45,925 nt of DNA from Candidatus Levybacteria bacterium CG_4_9_14_0_2_um_filter_35_21 (GTDB taxonomy: Bacteria > Patescibacteriota > Microgenomatia > Levybacterales > UBA12049), in contig PFRF01000056.1 in assembly GCA_002788395.1 (NCBI GenBank), positions 1 through 45,925 of the forward strand, read 5' to 3'. A model generated the notes under the pieces. It did no database searches. It saw nothing but the letters and a program-made list of their open reading frames with translations, and was not told the DNA's origin. How positions within the stretch are numbered: position 1 is the stretch's first letter; every line of letters starts with the position of its first letter. Below are positions 7,676-15,781 of this stretch, in pieces. The position numbers and the translations under genes are program-made.

Positions 7676-9817
7676 TTATTTTAAAAATCGGGGCAGATTT
7701 TTTATTTTCTTACCCAGGACAAGGAGCAGGACAATTCCCGGGATCAGAACAATTAACCACGCTGCGTTGATCTTAATTGCTTTTGTATCGGTTTTACCAA
7801 GCACATTTTTGGCAAGAATATTTTTTGCCTGATCAGAAACTCCGGCTACCAATACGCTGGTAAAAGAACCACCGTTGTTTACTAAAGCGTTCGAAGTAAC
7901 CGAAGCAGCAACAGCTCCGCTTTGCCCGTTGTCGCTATTTGAGTTATTATTTGATCCGCCGGAATTTCCATTGTTTAAATTATTGTCTTGATTCTGAACA
8001 GCTGCAGTCTGTGTTTGCTGATTATTGTTTTCTGTTTTTTGCTGTTTTGTTTGGCCGGGAGCTATAAAATCTCCAAGCCAGCTGCCAAAAACATTAATAA
8101 CCGTTACAACTAACTTCCCATTGCTGGCTATATTGTTGTTAACAAAATTAACAATATTTGCAATTATTTTTGCATCACCAGTAACAATACCTGAATTCCC
8201 ACCGGTATTAAAGTTTGATGTATTATTACCCGTATTCGCAGATAAATTAAGGGCGTTATTTACATTTGCAGTATTGCTTTGAACAACGGTATTATTCGTT
8301 GTTTGATTTGCGTTACTTGAATTGGATGAATTTGCGCCATTTGCATTATTTATTGCTGTAACTTCCCCTGTAACAGGATCTACTGCAAATTCTGTTCCCG
8401 CAGATCCGGCAAAAGTGGATCCGTCCGGAGAGCCAATGATTTGACCAAACCATTGCCCTGCTCTATTAACTATTACCAACCACCAATTACCGCCGTCAAT
8501 ATTGGAATTTGCAATATTCAAGACGTTTGCGTCTACCTCCGCATTGCCTGTTTTAATAGTTGAATTGCTATCCGTGTTAAAGTTTGTATCGTTATTTCCT
8601 GTTTGAGCATCTAGCACAAGCGCATTATTAATGGATGCGTCGTTTGATTGAAAAGTGTTGTCATTGGTTATGCTCGTTGCGCCTGCAGTGTTATTAGAAC
8701 CTGCGCCATTATCTGTATTTACGGCTACTGCCGAACCGCCACAGCTTCCCCCGCAAATTTTATTTATTGCATCTTCTGTGAGTATAATATTTCCAATTAA
8801 ATCCCCGAAAATATTAACAACTCCATAGATGATGTTTCCTGCAATATTATTGTTAACAAATGTTAAAGCATTAGCAGAAACATTAGCATCGCCTGTAACA
8901 ATATCTGAGTCGCCTCCGGTGTTAAAGCTTGCATCATTATTACCTGAATCTGCGCTAAGAGTGAGATTGCTGGATACACCTGCATTATTTGTTTGAGTGG
9001 TGTTATTATTCGTGGTGCTATTGCTATCTGATTGATTAGTGGAGCCTGCTCCGTTTCCTGTGTTTGAGGCAGTCGTTGAACCTGAACCGCATCCGTTTAC
9101 ACAGTTTGCGCCAAAATCTAAAACTATATCTCCAACGTGATCATCTGCAATGTTAAACTCCGCTACCGCTACGCCGTCTACATTAGTATTAACTGCTGTA
9201 ATAACTGTTCCGGAGGTATTAGCATCGCCTGTTTTAATAGATGAATCCCCGACATTAAAAGAAGTATTATTTTGTCCGGTAACAGTCGCCTGATTTAAAT
9301 TATTATTAACAGTTGCGCTGTTTCCCTGAGTTATATTGTTGTTATCAATAACTGATGCAGAAGCGTTATTGGAAGAATCTGCTCCGTTTCCGGTATTTGA
9401 AACCGAAACACTTTCACCATCTCCATTACCTGCTGCCGCGAGGTTTGAATTACCGGTTGTTAATAATGAAGTATCATTGGTTGCATCTCCGGTAACGATT
9501 GCTGGATCTCCCGTACCCCCACTGATAGACGTTTCCTGCTCTGGATTTGTACTATTAATCGTCGCTGTTGGAGCAGTCGGAGCTTCGGGTGCTGTTGGAG
9601 CTTCCGGTGCTGTTGGTGCAGTTGGAACCGATGGAGCCGTTGGAACGCTTGGAGCTGTCGGAGCTTCGGGTGCAGTCGGAGCCTCCGGAGCCGTAGGCGC
9701 TGTTGGAGCCGTAGGCGGCGTCGGGATATCTTCCGCATAAACCGGCACAATGCGTGTAAACAGCATTGCTGTTATTAATAGTATAGTTATATATTTTTTA
9801 ATATTTATAATTTTCAT
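7676..9817 (-). CDS. Large membrane-anchored TGN-repeat surface protein
   Basis: 713 residues. A signal peptide (about 1-28) is followed by a Thr-Ala-Pro/Glu-Ala-Pro tandem stretch (32-84). Four or five long repeats of about 120 residues come next, each with [24 protein letters not shown] and IVTGDA elements. Between them lie hydrophobic inserts (for example [11 protein letters not shown]) and cysteine motifs (CVNGC, CGGSCGG). The C-terminus has one membrane helix (about 683-702) and a basic tail but no LPxTG, so it is membrane-held rather than sorted. It sits 23 bp before the LPXTG paralog and 102 bp after the soluble paralog, all in one operon with the sortase. The function is unknown; a structural surface-layer or adhesin role is a guess. 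Confidence 0.82.
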   Translation of the reverse strand: MKIINIKKYITILLITAMLFTRIVPVYAEDIPTPPTAPTAPTAPEAPTAPEAPTAPSVPTAPSVPTAPTAPEAPTAPEAPTAPTATINSTNPEQETSISGGTGDPAIVTGDATNDTSLLTTGNSNLAAAGNGDGESVSVSNTGNGADSSNNASASVIDNNNITQGNSATVNNNLNQATVTGQNNTSFNVGDSSIKTGDANTSGTVITAVNTNVDGVAVAEFNIADDHVGDIVLDFGANCVNGCGSGSTTASNTGNGAGSTNQSDSNSTTNNNTTQTNNAGVSSNLTLSADSGNNDASFNTGGDSDIVTGDANVSANALTFVNNNIAGNIIYGVVNIFGDLIGNIILTEDAINKICGGSCGGSAVAVNTDNGAGSNNTAGATSITNDNTFQSNDASINNALVLDAQTGNNDTNFNTDSNSTIKTGNAEVDANVLNIANSNIDGGNWWLVIVNRAGQWFGQIIGSPDGSTFAGSAGTEFAVDPVTGEVTAINNANGANSSNSSNANQTTNNTVVQSNTANVNNALNLSANTGNNTSNFNTGGNSGIVTGDAKIIANIVNFVNNNIASNGKLVVTVINVFGSWLGDFIAPGQTKQQKTENNNQQTQTAAVQNQDNNLNNGNSGGSNNNSNSDNGQSGAVAASVTSNALVNNGGSFTSVLVAGVSDQAKNILAKNVLGKTDTKAIKINAAWLIVLIPGIVLLLVLGKKIKNLPRFLK
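9566..9724 (-). repeat. Tandem TAP/EAP-coding repeat
   Basis: Codes for residues 32-84 of the 713-residue surface protein: about 17 tripeptides of the type Thr-Ala-Pro, Glu-Ala-Pro or Ser-Val-Pro. The 9-bp periodicity makes this a likely site of length variation by slippage. It is coding sequence, not a CRISPR array. Confidence 0.85.
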
Positions 9818-9853
9818 TTTAAATTTTTAACTTTGAACTTTTAATTTTTAACT
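9818..9853. repeat. AT-rich AACTTT/AATTTTTAAC spacer repeat
   Basis: A short run of near-repeats of the type AACTTTGAACTTTTAATTTT. Similar runs fill other within-operon gaps: about 1185-1212 (nusA-infB), 29255-29283 (dnaK-grpE), 29766-29792 (grpE-hrcA) and 43741-43768 (after groEL). The role is unknown. Confidence 0.55.
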
Positions 9854-9859
9854 TGTCTC

Positions 9860-9913
9860 AGGGTACAGAGTGCTTCTGTCGAAGTGTTTTAACAAAAAGC
9901 ACTCTGTAACCCT
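9860..9913. other. Long intergenic hairpin between two surface-protein genes
   Basis: A 16-bp stem, AGGGTACAGAGTGCTT (9860-9875) with AAGCACTCTGTAACCCT (9897-9913), with one bulged base and a 21-nt loop. It lies between the soluble repeat protein and the membrane-anchored one in their shared operon. No U-tract follows on the minus strand, so it is more likely an mRNA processing or stability element than a terminator. The loop side contains CTGTCGAAG, as in the dispersed GTCCTGA...CCGAAGGA repeat. Confidence 0.75.
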
Positions 9914-9919
9914 AAAAGA

Positions 9920-11164
9920 TTAACCCATGTGCAAGAATGCCCAAAGAGCTGCAAAATTGAATGAAAATTCAACATTTGGCATCTCTGGCCAATCAATACC
10001 CATTAGGTCACCTACTACGTTTACGTTTCCGGAATTATTTACACCTGTATCAACAAGCGCGTCTCCGGTAACGATTGCTGGATCTCCTCCTTCGACACTA
10101 CCGGTGTTTGACTCAACGTCATTTTTACCGGTCTTAGCATCTAGATCTTTAAGATCGTTTCTAAGGTTAGACAAATTTCCCTGACCAACAGCTTGTAAGC
10201 TATTAAGAGTCAAGGTAATAATATTGTCTGCCCTGTCGAAATCGGGCTCTGCTCCGTTTCCGGCAATTTTTGCCAGAACATCCCATGTGCATCCGCAATC
10301 AACATCTGCGTAGTTGAAGTTAACCGCATTATCAATATCGGCTTCGACTGTTGCATTTCCGGTGCCAATGATTACATCGCCTCCTGTATTAAAGTTTGCG
10401 TCATTTTCACCTGTTTCTGCGTCTGCATCAACATTGTTGGTAACGTTTGCTACATTGTTTTGCGAAACGCTGGTAACTTTAGCAAGAGCTGCGGTAATAT
10501 AATTACCGCTTCCCGCGCCGTTTCCAGTTATTACAAATGAAGCAGATGGGTTCGATGCTCCAAGAGCGGATCCTACTTTAGTAGAATTAACATTTGCAGT
10601 AGTTGAAATGTTAGTATCTACCTTAGCGTCTCCGGTTACGATCATTACATCGCCTCCGGTGTTCATATTTGCATCGTTTTCACCTGTTTCTGCGTCTGCA
10701 TCAACATTGTTGGTAACGTTTGCTACATTGTTTTGTCTAACAGCCGTAGTTGTTGTTTGATCAAGTTTTACTCCGTTGTCGGAATATGCTCCGTTTCCGG
10801 AGATTTTGACATCGGTTGAACCTGCTGCGCAACAATCTACTTGTGCTGCGTTGCTGTTAAGCGTATTTACAATGTCCGCTTTAACTGTTGCTTTCCCCGT
10901 GTCAACAACTACAGTTCCTCCGGTATTGAAGTTTGCGTCATTGTCACCTGTTTTTGCGTCTGCATCAACATTGTTGGTAACGTTTGCAGTATTGTTTTGC
11001 GTAACTGTTGTTGTGTTACTTTGAGTAACATTTGCCCAGTTATCAGAACCTGCTCCGTTTCCGGAAATAACCACGTTTGTTTCTGCGAACACTATTGGGG
11101 TTAAAACATTAAGTAAAATTGCTGATGTAGCAATTCCTGTAACTATTCTTCTTTTTAAATTCAT
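9920..11164 (-). CDS. Secreted TGN-repeat surface protein, four repeats
   Basis: 414 residues. A signal peptide (about 1-27, ending VFA) is followed by four repeats of about 87-90 residues. The first three are very similar and share NVANVTNNVDADAETGENDA, then N.NTGG and TGDA/TGNA. Cysteine pairs (DCCAAG, DCGC) end repeats 1 and 3. Repeat 4 is diverged. The tail is hydrophobic (FNFAALWAFLHMG) but too short for a clear membrane anchor, and there is no LPxTG. It is the first gene of the surface operon, behind a strong Shine-Dalgarno (GGGGAGGTGA) and an attenuator-like leader, so it may be the most strongly expressed. The family looks undescribed; the biochemical role is unknown. Confidence 0.82.
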   Translation of the reverse strand: MNLKRRIVTGIATSAILLNVLTPIVFAETNVVISGNGAGSDNWANVTQSNTTTVTQNNTANVTNNVDADAKTGDNDANFNTGGTVVVDTGKATVKADIVNTLNSNAAQVDCCAAGSTDVKISGNGAYSDNGVKLDQTTTTAVRQNNVANVTNNVDADAETGENDANMNTGGDVMIVTGDAKVDTNISTTANVNSTKVGSALGASNPSASFVITGNGAGSGNYITAALAKVTSVSQNNVANVTNNVDADAETGENDANFNTGGDVIIGTGNATVEADIDNAVNFNYADVDCGCTWDVLAKIAGNGAEPDFDRADNIITLTLNSLQAVGQGNLSNLRNDLKDLDAKTGKNDVESNTGSVEGGDPAIVTGDALVDTGVNNSGNVNVVGDLMGIDWPEMPNVEFSFNFAALWAFLHMG

Positions 11165-11365
11165 TTATATTCACCTCCCCTCTTTTATATATTTCCTTCG
11201 ATCTTTCGAAAGATTACACTTCTTTCTCCGTATCTTTTTTTTCGTGCCTAAGCCCGAAAAACAAAAAACGGAAACTTCTTCACACAACCTTAATTTGTGT
11301 AAAAAAGTCTCCGTTTGCGGTCGACCTATTTCGTTATTTATAACTCGAAACTACCTTTTTGTCAA
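11165..11365 (-). promoter_or_regulatory. Promoter and attenuator-like leader of the surface operon
   Basis: TTGACA (11360-11365), 17 nt and TATAAA (11337-11342) on the minus strand predict a start near 11330. The motif TCGACCGCAAACGGAGA (11308-11324) comes almost at once. Its 3' half, AAACGGA, is also the 5' arm of a long hairpin (11262-11317) closed by TCCGTTT. That hairpin has an inner ACACAA/TTGTGT stem and is followed by the U-rich tract TTTTTTGTTTTT. The motif can instead fold as a small hairpin, CCG-CAAA-CGG, so the two structures are mutually exclusive. This is a typical antiterminator/terminator arrangement. A second ACGGAGA copy occurs at about 11223-11229. A strong Shine-Dalgarno precedes the ATG at 11164. 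Confidence 0.7.
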
Positions 11366-11373
11366 TATCCAAT

Positions 11374-11634
11374 TTACTCAGGGCTTATGACATTTTTCGT
11401 ACTTTTTAGAGCTTCTATTCTGCTATTGCTGCTAATTGTAATGTTTTGAATATTTTGCACCCGCTTTTTCTCCGCTTGACCAACTTCCATGCTAGTTTTT
11501 CTAATATTTCTGACTGTTATTTGAGTTACTTTACGGTCGCTTACATAAAGCTCCACACTGCCGAAGACTATATCTGACAAGGCTCTTTCTATTTCTCCTA
11601 ATAAACTAACTTTATCCTTTTGCGAATAAACCAT
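11374..11634 (-). CDS. Small DUF2292 (YezD-like) protein
   Basis: 86 residues. The first 50 (EIERALSDIVFGSVELYVSD, then RKVTQITVR) match the compact DUF2292/YezD pattern in which a helix is followed by FGSVxxxxxDxxVxQI. The C-terminal 35 residues are an extra polar helix-like tail. No membrane segment is visible. The biochemical function of the family is not established. The start lies 1 bp after the stop of the upstream membrane protein gene, so the two are co-transcribed and probably co-translated. The surface operon promoter begins 9 bp downstream. Confidence 0.6.
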   Translation of the reverse strand: MVYSQKDKVSLLGEIERALSDIVFGSVELYVSDRKVTQITVRNIRKTSMEVGQAEKKRVQNIQNITISSNSRIEALKSTKNVISPE

Positions 11635-11635
11635 A

Positions 11636-12409
11636 TTATTTAAGTTTTAATTCAATGATTTCTTTTTTGCCGTCAATTTCTCCGATTTGCAACCTCAAAC
11701 TACTACTTATTTCATTTATTGGAAAACCCAACCTTGTTAACTTAGTAGAAATTGCCTGGACTTCTACCGGGTCATTATGAATATCTGCTGCAATCCACTC
11801 ATTTTGATTATTTACGGAAAGTCTTACGTAATCTTTGCTATTTATTTGCACCCCCTGAGAGTTATCGTTTATTATTTTAATATTTAGAATAAGAAATATT
11901 CTTCCCTTTACAGCCCTTGCCCTTTGTCCCTTAACTATTATTGAATCCTGAAGCTCTGCGGTTTCAATTTTATAGGTTAGCTCTCCGACCTTTTTTCCTT
12001 TTTCATTTTTTAGAGGAAAATTAAATTTTTTATTTAGTTCCTGTTTGGCCAGTGTTGTTGCAGGAAGAGGCCTACTATTCTCAGCGCTATTATTACTATT
12101 ATTGACTTGCCCTTGACCAAAAGATTTACCAATATAAAAAGTAGTTATGATGACGATGACAATTCCTAAAGCAGGATAAAAATATTTTTTGTATTTTCTA
12201 AAGTTACCATTTCTAAATTTATTTGTTGAGCTGGCAACCCGTTGTTTAAACTCGGCGCTTTTTATTTGTCTTTTTGTTTTGTGGAAAAAATTCCAAAAAG
12301 CTTTTTTTTGTTTTTCTCCAAAGTTATTTTTCTCTTCTTTTTGCTCCGCGGCTGAAGATTCGTTATCCGGATTACTTAATATAGGCGTAGATAAATTCAG
12401 TTCTTCCAT
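11636..12409 (-). CDS. Single-pass membrane protein with an extracytoplasmic DUF4352-like domain
   Basis: I place the start at the ATG at 12409 (MEELNLSTP), giving 257 residues. A TTG 33 bp upstream is in frame but lies inside a hairpin. The protein has a charged cytoplasmic N-terminal half (about 1-85, with Lys/Arg-rich segments) and one membrane helix (about 90-110, YFYPALGIVIVIITTFYIGK). A linker and a beta-rich outer domain follow (about 150-257, with VGELTYKIETAEL and a VKGRIFLILNIKIIND strand pair). That pattern recalls DUF4352-type immunoglobulin-like domains, but the match is weak. It shares a transcript with the DUF2292 gene. The function is unknown. Confidence 0.65.
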   Translation of the reverse strand: MEELNLSTPILSNPDNESSAAEQKEEKNNFGEKQKKAFWNFFHKTKRQIKSAEFKQRVASSTNKFRNGNFRKYKKYFYPALGIVIVIITTFYIGKSFGQGQVNNSNNSAENSRPLPATTLAKQELNKKFNFPLKNEKGKKVGELTYKIETAELQDSIIVKGQRARAVKGRIFLILNIKIINDNSQGVQINSKDYVRLSVNNQNEWIAADIHNDPVEVQAISTKLTRLGFPINEISSSLRLQIGEIDGKKEIIELKLK

Positions 12410-12490
12410 AAAAATTGCCCCAATATGGGGCAGGTTTTTCAATATTTAAGCTAGAGAGCAGATATTAGCACCAACTTTTTGACTTGTCAA
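12410..12490 (-). promoter_or_regulatory. Promoter and terminator-like leader abutting the start codon
   Basis: TTGACA (12485-12490), 17 nt and TAATAT (12462-12467) on the minus strand form a good promoter with a start near 12455. The leader contains GCCCC-atatt-GGGGC (12417-12431), then AA and five U (12410-12414), and the ATG follows immediately. The hairpin would end transcription exactly at the start codon. This is the same design as in the nusA leader and decides the start in favour of the ATG at 12409. Confidence 0.7.
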
Positions 12491-12496
12491 TAGTGA

Positions 12497-12991
12497 TTAA
12501 TTGAGATTAACAACTAAAACCTTAATCCTAACTACTTGTTCTCCTGCTTTTTTATTAATCTCAATATCTATTTTTTCTTTCCCGTTTGCTGCAACTAATT
12601 TATTTAAAACGTTATCGTTAGTTTTGGTTTGTACAAACGACTTTGCACTCATTCCCATACTTTCTATTTTTTGTTTATACCAATCGGTTATTTTTCCAGG
12701 GTCGTCGTTACTCTCTAATAAAAGGGTGTTGTCTAAACTTCCTATTTGCTTTGAATTAGGATACACCCAAGCATTATCTGTTGTCGGTTGAGTTTGTTTA
12801 ACTTCTTCTGTTGGAGTAGTATTATTTTGAATTCCAGTAACTGTCAAGATCGGGGTTGGAGTTTTTGTTTCTACCTTTATTATAGTAGGCTTACCCTGCG
12901 ACGTTTTCTTGATAAGTTGTTTTGTAATAGAATTTCTGGAAAAAATTAAAAATATTAAAACTAAAATCAAAAGAATTTTAAAGGTCTTCAT
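12497..12991 (-). CDS. Signal-anchored protein of unknown function
   Basis: About 164 residues from the ATG at 12991; a GTG three codons upstream is possible. A hydrophobic N-terminus (about 2-20, FKILLILVLIFLIF) anchors or exports it. A Thr/Pro-rich linker follows, then a domain of about 90 residues with WVYPNSKQIG, DDPGKITDWYKQKIESMGMS and a C-terminal VVRIKVLVVNLN strand. The DWYKxKIxxxG pattern recalls small extracytoplasmic domains that appear as lipoproteins in other bacteria, but I cannot name the family. It is the last gene of the long envelope operon, 24-33 bp after the Clp-like gene. Confidence 0.6.
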   Translation of the reverse strand: MKTFKILLILVLIFLIFSRNSITKQLIKKTSQGKPTIIKVETKTPTPILTVTGIQNNTTPTEEVKQTQPTTDNAWVYPNSKQIGSLDNTLLLESNDDPGKITDWYKQKIESMGMSAKSFVQTKTNDNVLNKLVAANGKEKIDIEINKKAGEQVVRIKVLVVNLN

Positions 12992-13024
12992 AAAGGTCAC
13001 ACTATTATAGAGGATACTGTCAAG

Positions 13025-15406
13025 TTAGTTAATTTTTATGAGAAGCTGACTATCTTCGTCTACAGTTAAGGCAACTTTATCTCCTCTTTTAATTTCTCCC
13101 GAAAGAATTTTTTTTGCAATTAGGTTTTCTACATTATCTTGTATATAATGTTTTAGCGGACGGGCACCAAATTGCTGGTCGAATCCTTCGCTTGCAATTT
13201 TTAAAACTATTTTTTCATCAAAGGTTATTGTAATATCTTTTTCCTTCATCATTTTGGAAAAACTTTCTAACAAAAGCTTTGTAACCTGTGTTACTTCTTC
13301 TGGAGTTAACGGCTTAAAAACAATTGTATCGTCAAACCTATTAATAAGTTCAGGTTTAAAAATTCCTTTTGTTTGCAGAAAATCAAATAATTTCTCTTTA
13401 AAGCTTTTATCCAAATTAGGAGATTTTTTTACCTCCTCCCGGATCATTTCCGAAGCAGCATTTGATGTTGCAATAATAATTGCGTTTGCAAAAGAAACTG
13501 TCTTTCCCTTATTATCCGTTAATCTTCCGTCGTCAAAAACCTGTAAAAATAAATCGTGAATTTTATAATTAGCTTTTTCGAATTCATCCAAAAGAATTAA
13601 GCAATATGGATTGTCATAAACCTTGTCTGTTAATTCCCCTTTTTCCGAACCCTCGCCCGGCATTGCGCCAAGCAATCTTTTTACCCCATCTTCCGAAGAA
13701 TATTCGCTCATATCAAGCCTTATCATTGTTTCTTCCGATCCGTAATAAATTTCGGCCAGAGCCTTTGCCGTTTCCGTTTTTCCAACTCCTGTTGGTCCTA
13801 AGAATAGAAATGATATCGGTTTTTTCTGATCGGAAAGACCCGACCTTAACCTTCTCATTGCTTCCGAAACTGCTAAAACAGCTTCATCCTGACCAATAAC
13901 TCTTTTATGCATTTGTTCTTCCATATGCAGTAATAATTCTTTTTCTTTTTCTTTTGGCACACCAACGGAAACGCTCATTTTTCTTTCTACTTGGGCAATA
14001 ATATCCTCTTCTTCCAATTCTTTTTTTCCGGAAATAGATATTGCGGTCGAGGCATCGTCCAATAATCTTATCGCAGATCCCGGTAAAACCAAATCTTTAT
14101 TGTATTTATCTGCAAATTTTATCGCCTTAAGAAGCGCCCTGTAGCTAATAAAAATATTTTTGATCTTTTCAATATGCCAAGCATTGTTAAAAAGCATTAA
14201 TTTTGTTTTGTCTTCGTCCGGTTCTTCTAATTTAATCGTTTGCAAAGACGACAATAATTCGTGCATCGGCTCTACGTATTGTTTAAAAGCCCCCGGAGTA
14301 ATAGTTGCAACTATCCTAACTATTCCTTTTTCTATATACGGAACAAGTGCTCCGGAAATATCCAAGTGGAAAGCCGAACTTCCCAAAATATTTTCAAAAT
14401 TTTTAATAAAAATTATTACGTCTCCTGCATGAGCAACTTCTGCAATTATTCCGTCAAGTCTTGTCTCAAGCTGTCCTTGATTTTCTGCACCTGCCAAAAA
14501 TGCGTCAACCATAAGCTGAAAAAATCTTTGGTGATAAAGATTTCCTTTTAGTTTTCCGGAAAAACTATCTAAAGCAAATGCCTGCATTAAGGATTCTCTG
14601 CCCGAACCGGGATCTCCAATAATAAGTGTGCTTTTATTTACTACTAAAGATTCTATAAGCATTTTGTACTCATCGTTTCTGGCAACCACCGAAGGATTTC
14701 TTTTTGTAATCTCCGAAGTTAAATCGACCATGTATTTTTCGGTTTCGATCGTCCACCCGTTAACCCAGTTTTCGGCCATTCCCTGTCCCCAAAAAACTAT
14801 TTCCGTTTGCTTAGGTTTTTCAAGGTTGGGAAAACTAATCTTTGTCCAAGCTAAGATACTTAACAAGTCTTCATTTTTTAATTGTTTTTTAAAAAGGAGT
14901 TTTGTTTTATCTTCTGTAACTAAAAAGTAGGCTGCAAAAAGATCAGCTTCGGTAACAAAATTACTCCCCAGTTTTTTTGCTAAATCAAAAGCAAGATCTT
15001 TAAGTTGATCTTTATCAAAATCGAGGTTGCTAATTTCTTTTTCTTCCGCATCAATTTTTTTTAAGAGAAATCTGCCGGAGTTATGCTTTTTAAGCTTAGC
15101 CAAAAAATTAACTTTAGGACTTATATATAAAGTTAATGCTTCCATTGTAAAAGACTCCAATAAATTTTCTTTATTCTCTAATGTCTTAATTTTTGGAAAT
15201 TTATTTTGCACTTTTTTCTTAAAGAAAAATTCTATCATTATAAAAATACAAAGAAAAAATAATGGGTATTTTAAATTTGTTAATTTTTGCGGAACAATTA
15301 AAAATTGATTTACGGTTCCTGAAAAAAGCAAAATAAATATTAAAAAGCGAACTAATTTTGCAAAGCCCAAATTATAATAATAAAAAATTTTGGCGTAATT
15401 TATCAT
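13025..15406 (-). CDS. Membrane-anchored Clp-like double AAA+ ATPase with a degenerate first domain
   Basis: 793 residues. Two hydrophobic segments (about 18-38 and 47-62) are followed by a Clp-N-like helical region (about 85-200) and two AAA+ domains. In D1 the Walker A Lys is Arg (GDPGSGRES, Arg270), the Walker B Asp-Glu is lost (IIFIKNFE, about 331-338) and no FERRF-type arginine finger is present, so D1 should not hydrolyse ATP. D2 keeps Walker A (GPTGVGKT, Lys543), Walker B (LILLDEFE, 603-610) and the ELINRFD finger. Its pore loop reads PGEGSEKG instead of PGYVGYEEGG, so the aromatic pulling residue is missing. It probably remodels proteins at the membrane rather than threading them. The gene overlaps the small membrane protein upstream by 4 bp. 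Confidence 0.85.
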   Translation of the reverse strand: MINYAKIFYYYNLGFAKLVRFLIFILLFSGTVNQFLIVPQKLTNLKYPLFFLCIFIMIEFFFKKKVQNKFPKIKTLENKENLLESFTMEALTLYISPKVNFLAKLKKHNSGRFLLKKIDAEEKEISNLDFDKDQLKDLAFDLAKKLGSNFVTEADLFAAYFLVTEDKTKLLFKKQLKNEDLLSILAWTKISFPNLEKPKQTEIVFWGQGMAENWVNGWTIETEKYMVDLTSEITKRNPSVVARNDEYKMLIESLVVNKSTLIIGDPGSGRESLMQAFALDSFSGKLKGNLYHQRFFQLMVDAFLAGAENQGQLETRLDGIIAEVAHAGDVIIFIKNFENILGSSAFHLDISGALVPYIEKGIVRIVATITPGAFKQYVEPMHELLSSLQTIKLEEPDEDKTKLMLFNNAWHIEKIKNIFISYRALLKAIKFADKYNKDLVLPGSAIRLLDDASTAISISGKKELEEEDIIAQVERKMSVSVGVPKEKEKELLLHMEEQMHKRVIGQDEAVLAVSEAMRRLRSGLSDQKKPISFLFLGPTGVGKTETAKALAEIYYGSEETMIRLDMSEYSSEDGVKRLLGAMPGEGSEKGELTDKVYDNPYCLILLDEFEKANYKIHDLFLQVFDDGRLTDNKGKTVSFANAIIIATSNAASEMIREEVKKSPNLDKSFKEKLFDFLQTKGIFKPELINRFDDTIVFKPLTPEEVTQVTKLLLESFSKMMKEKDITITFDEKIVLKIASEGFDQQFGARPLKHYIQDNVENLIAKKILSGEIKRGDKVALTVDEDSQLLIKIN

Positions 15407-15735
15407 TTAATAAAAAGCAGTAAAATTACTGCAAACGGAAAACAGAAAAACAAAATCGTTGTGATTATTTCCAGAGAAAGTAAAACTAATAACATAAAAA
15501 TATCTGTTAATATTACAAATAGTTTAATAAAAATTCCCATGACAATCGAAAACCCCACCAAACCTTCTCTGTATTCGTTTTTCCAAGGTCTAAAAAAAGT
15601 TTTTATTAAAAGAGGTAATGATACGAGTTGAATAAAAGATTTATTTAAAAAGATAAAAAACTTAAAAACCGAAGTGGGCACTTCTAAAAACCAGAAGCGT
15701 AGAAAAATAAACAGCAGTTCTACGTAAAATAGCAT
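15403..15735 (-). CDS. Small membrane protein coupled to the Clp-like ATPase
   Basis: 110 residues, mostly hydrophobic, with about three membrane segments (around 5-35, 60-75 and 80-108) and a short central polar loop (RPWKNEYREG). Its stop overlaps the start of the membrane-anchored Clp-like gene by the 4-bp ATGA arrangement, so the two are translationally coupled. They may form a membrane complex, which is an inference. I do not recognise a family. Confidence 0.65.
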   Translation of the reverse strand: MLFYVELLFIFLRFWFLEVPTSVFKFFIFLNKSFIQLVSLPLLIKTFFRPWKNEYREGLVGFSIVMGIFIKLFVILTDIFMLLVLLSLEIITTILFFCFPFAVILLLFIK

Positions 15736-15781
15736 AATTTAAGTTTAGGAAGTTTTATATTTAATTGCAAATCCGGCAATT

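Noticed and set aside
9566-9724. Regular short repeats resembling a CRISPR-like or minisatellite array
   Set aside because: They lie in frame within a surface protein and code for TAP/EAP tripeptides; there are no unique spacers and no cas genes.
11636-12442. Longer start (TTG at 12442) of the membrane protein gene
   Set aside because: It lies inside the leader hairpin; the ATG at 12409 directly follows the U-tract and gives a sensible N-terminus.
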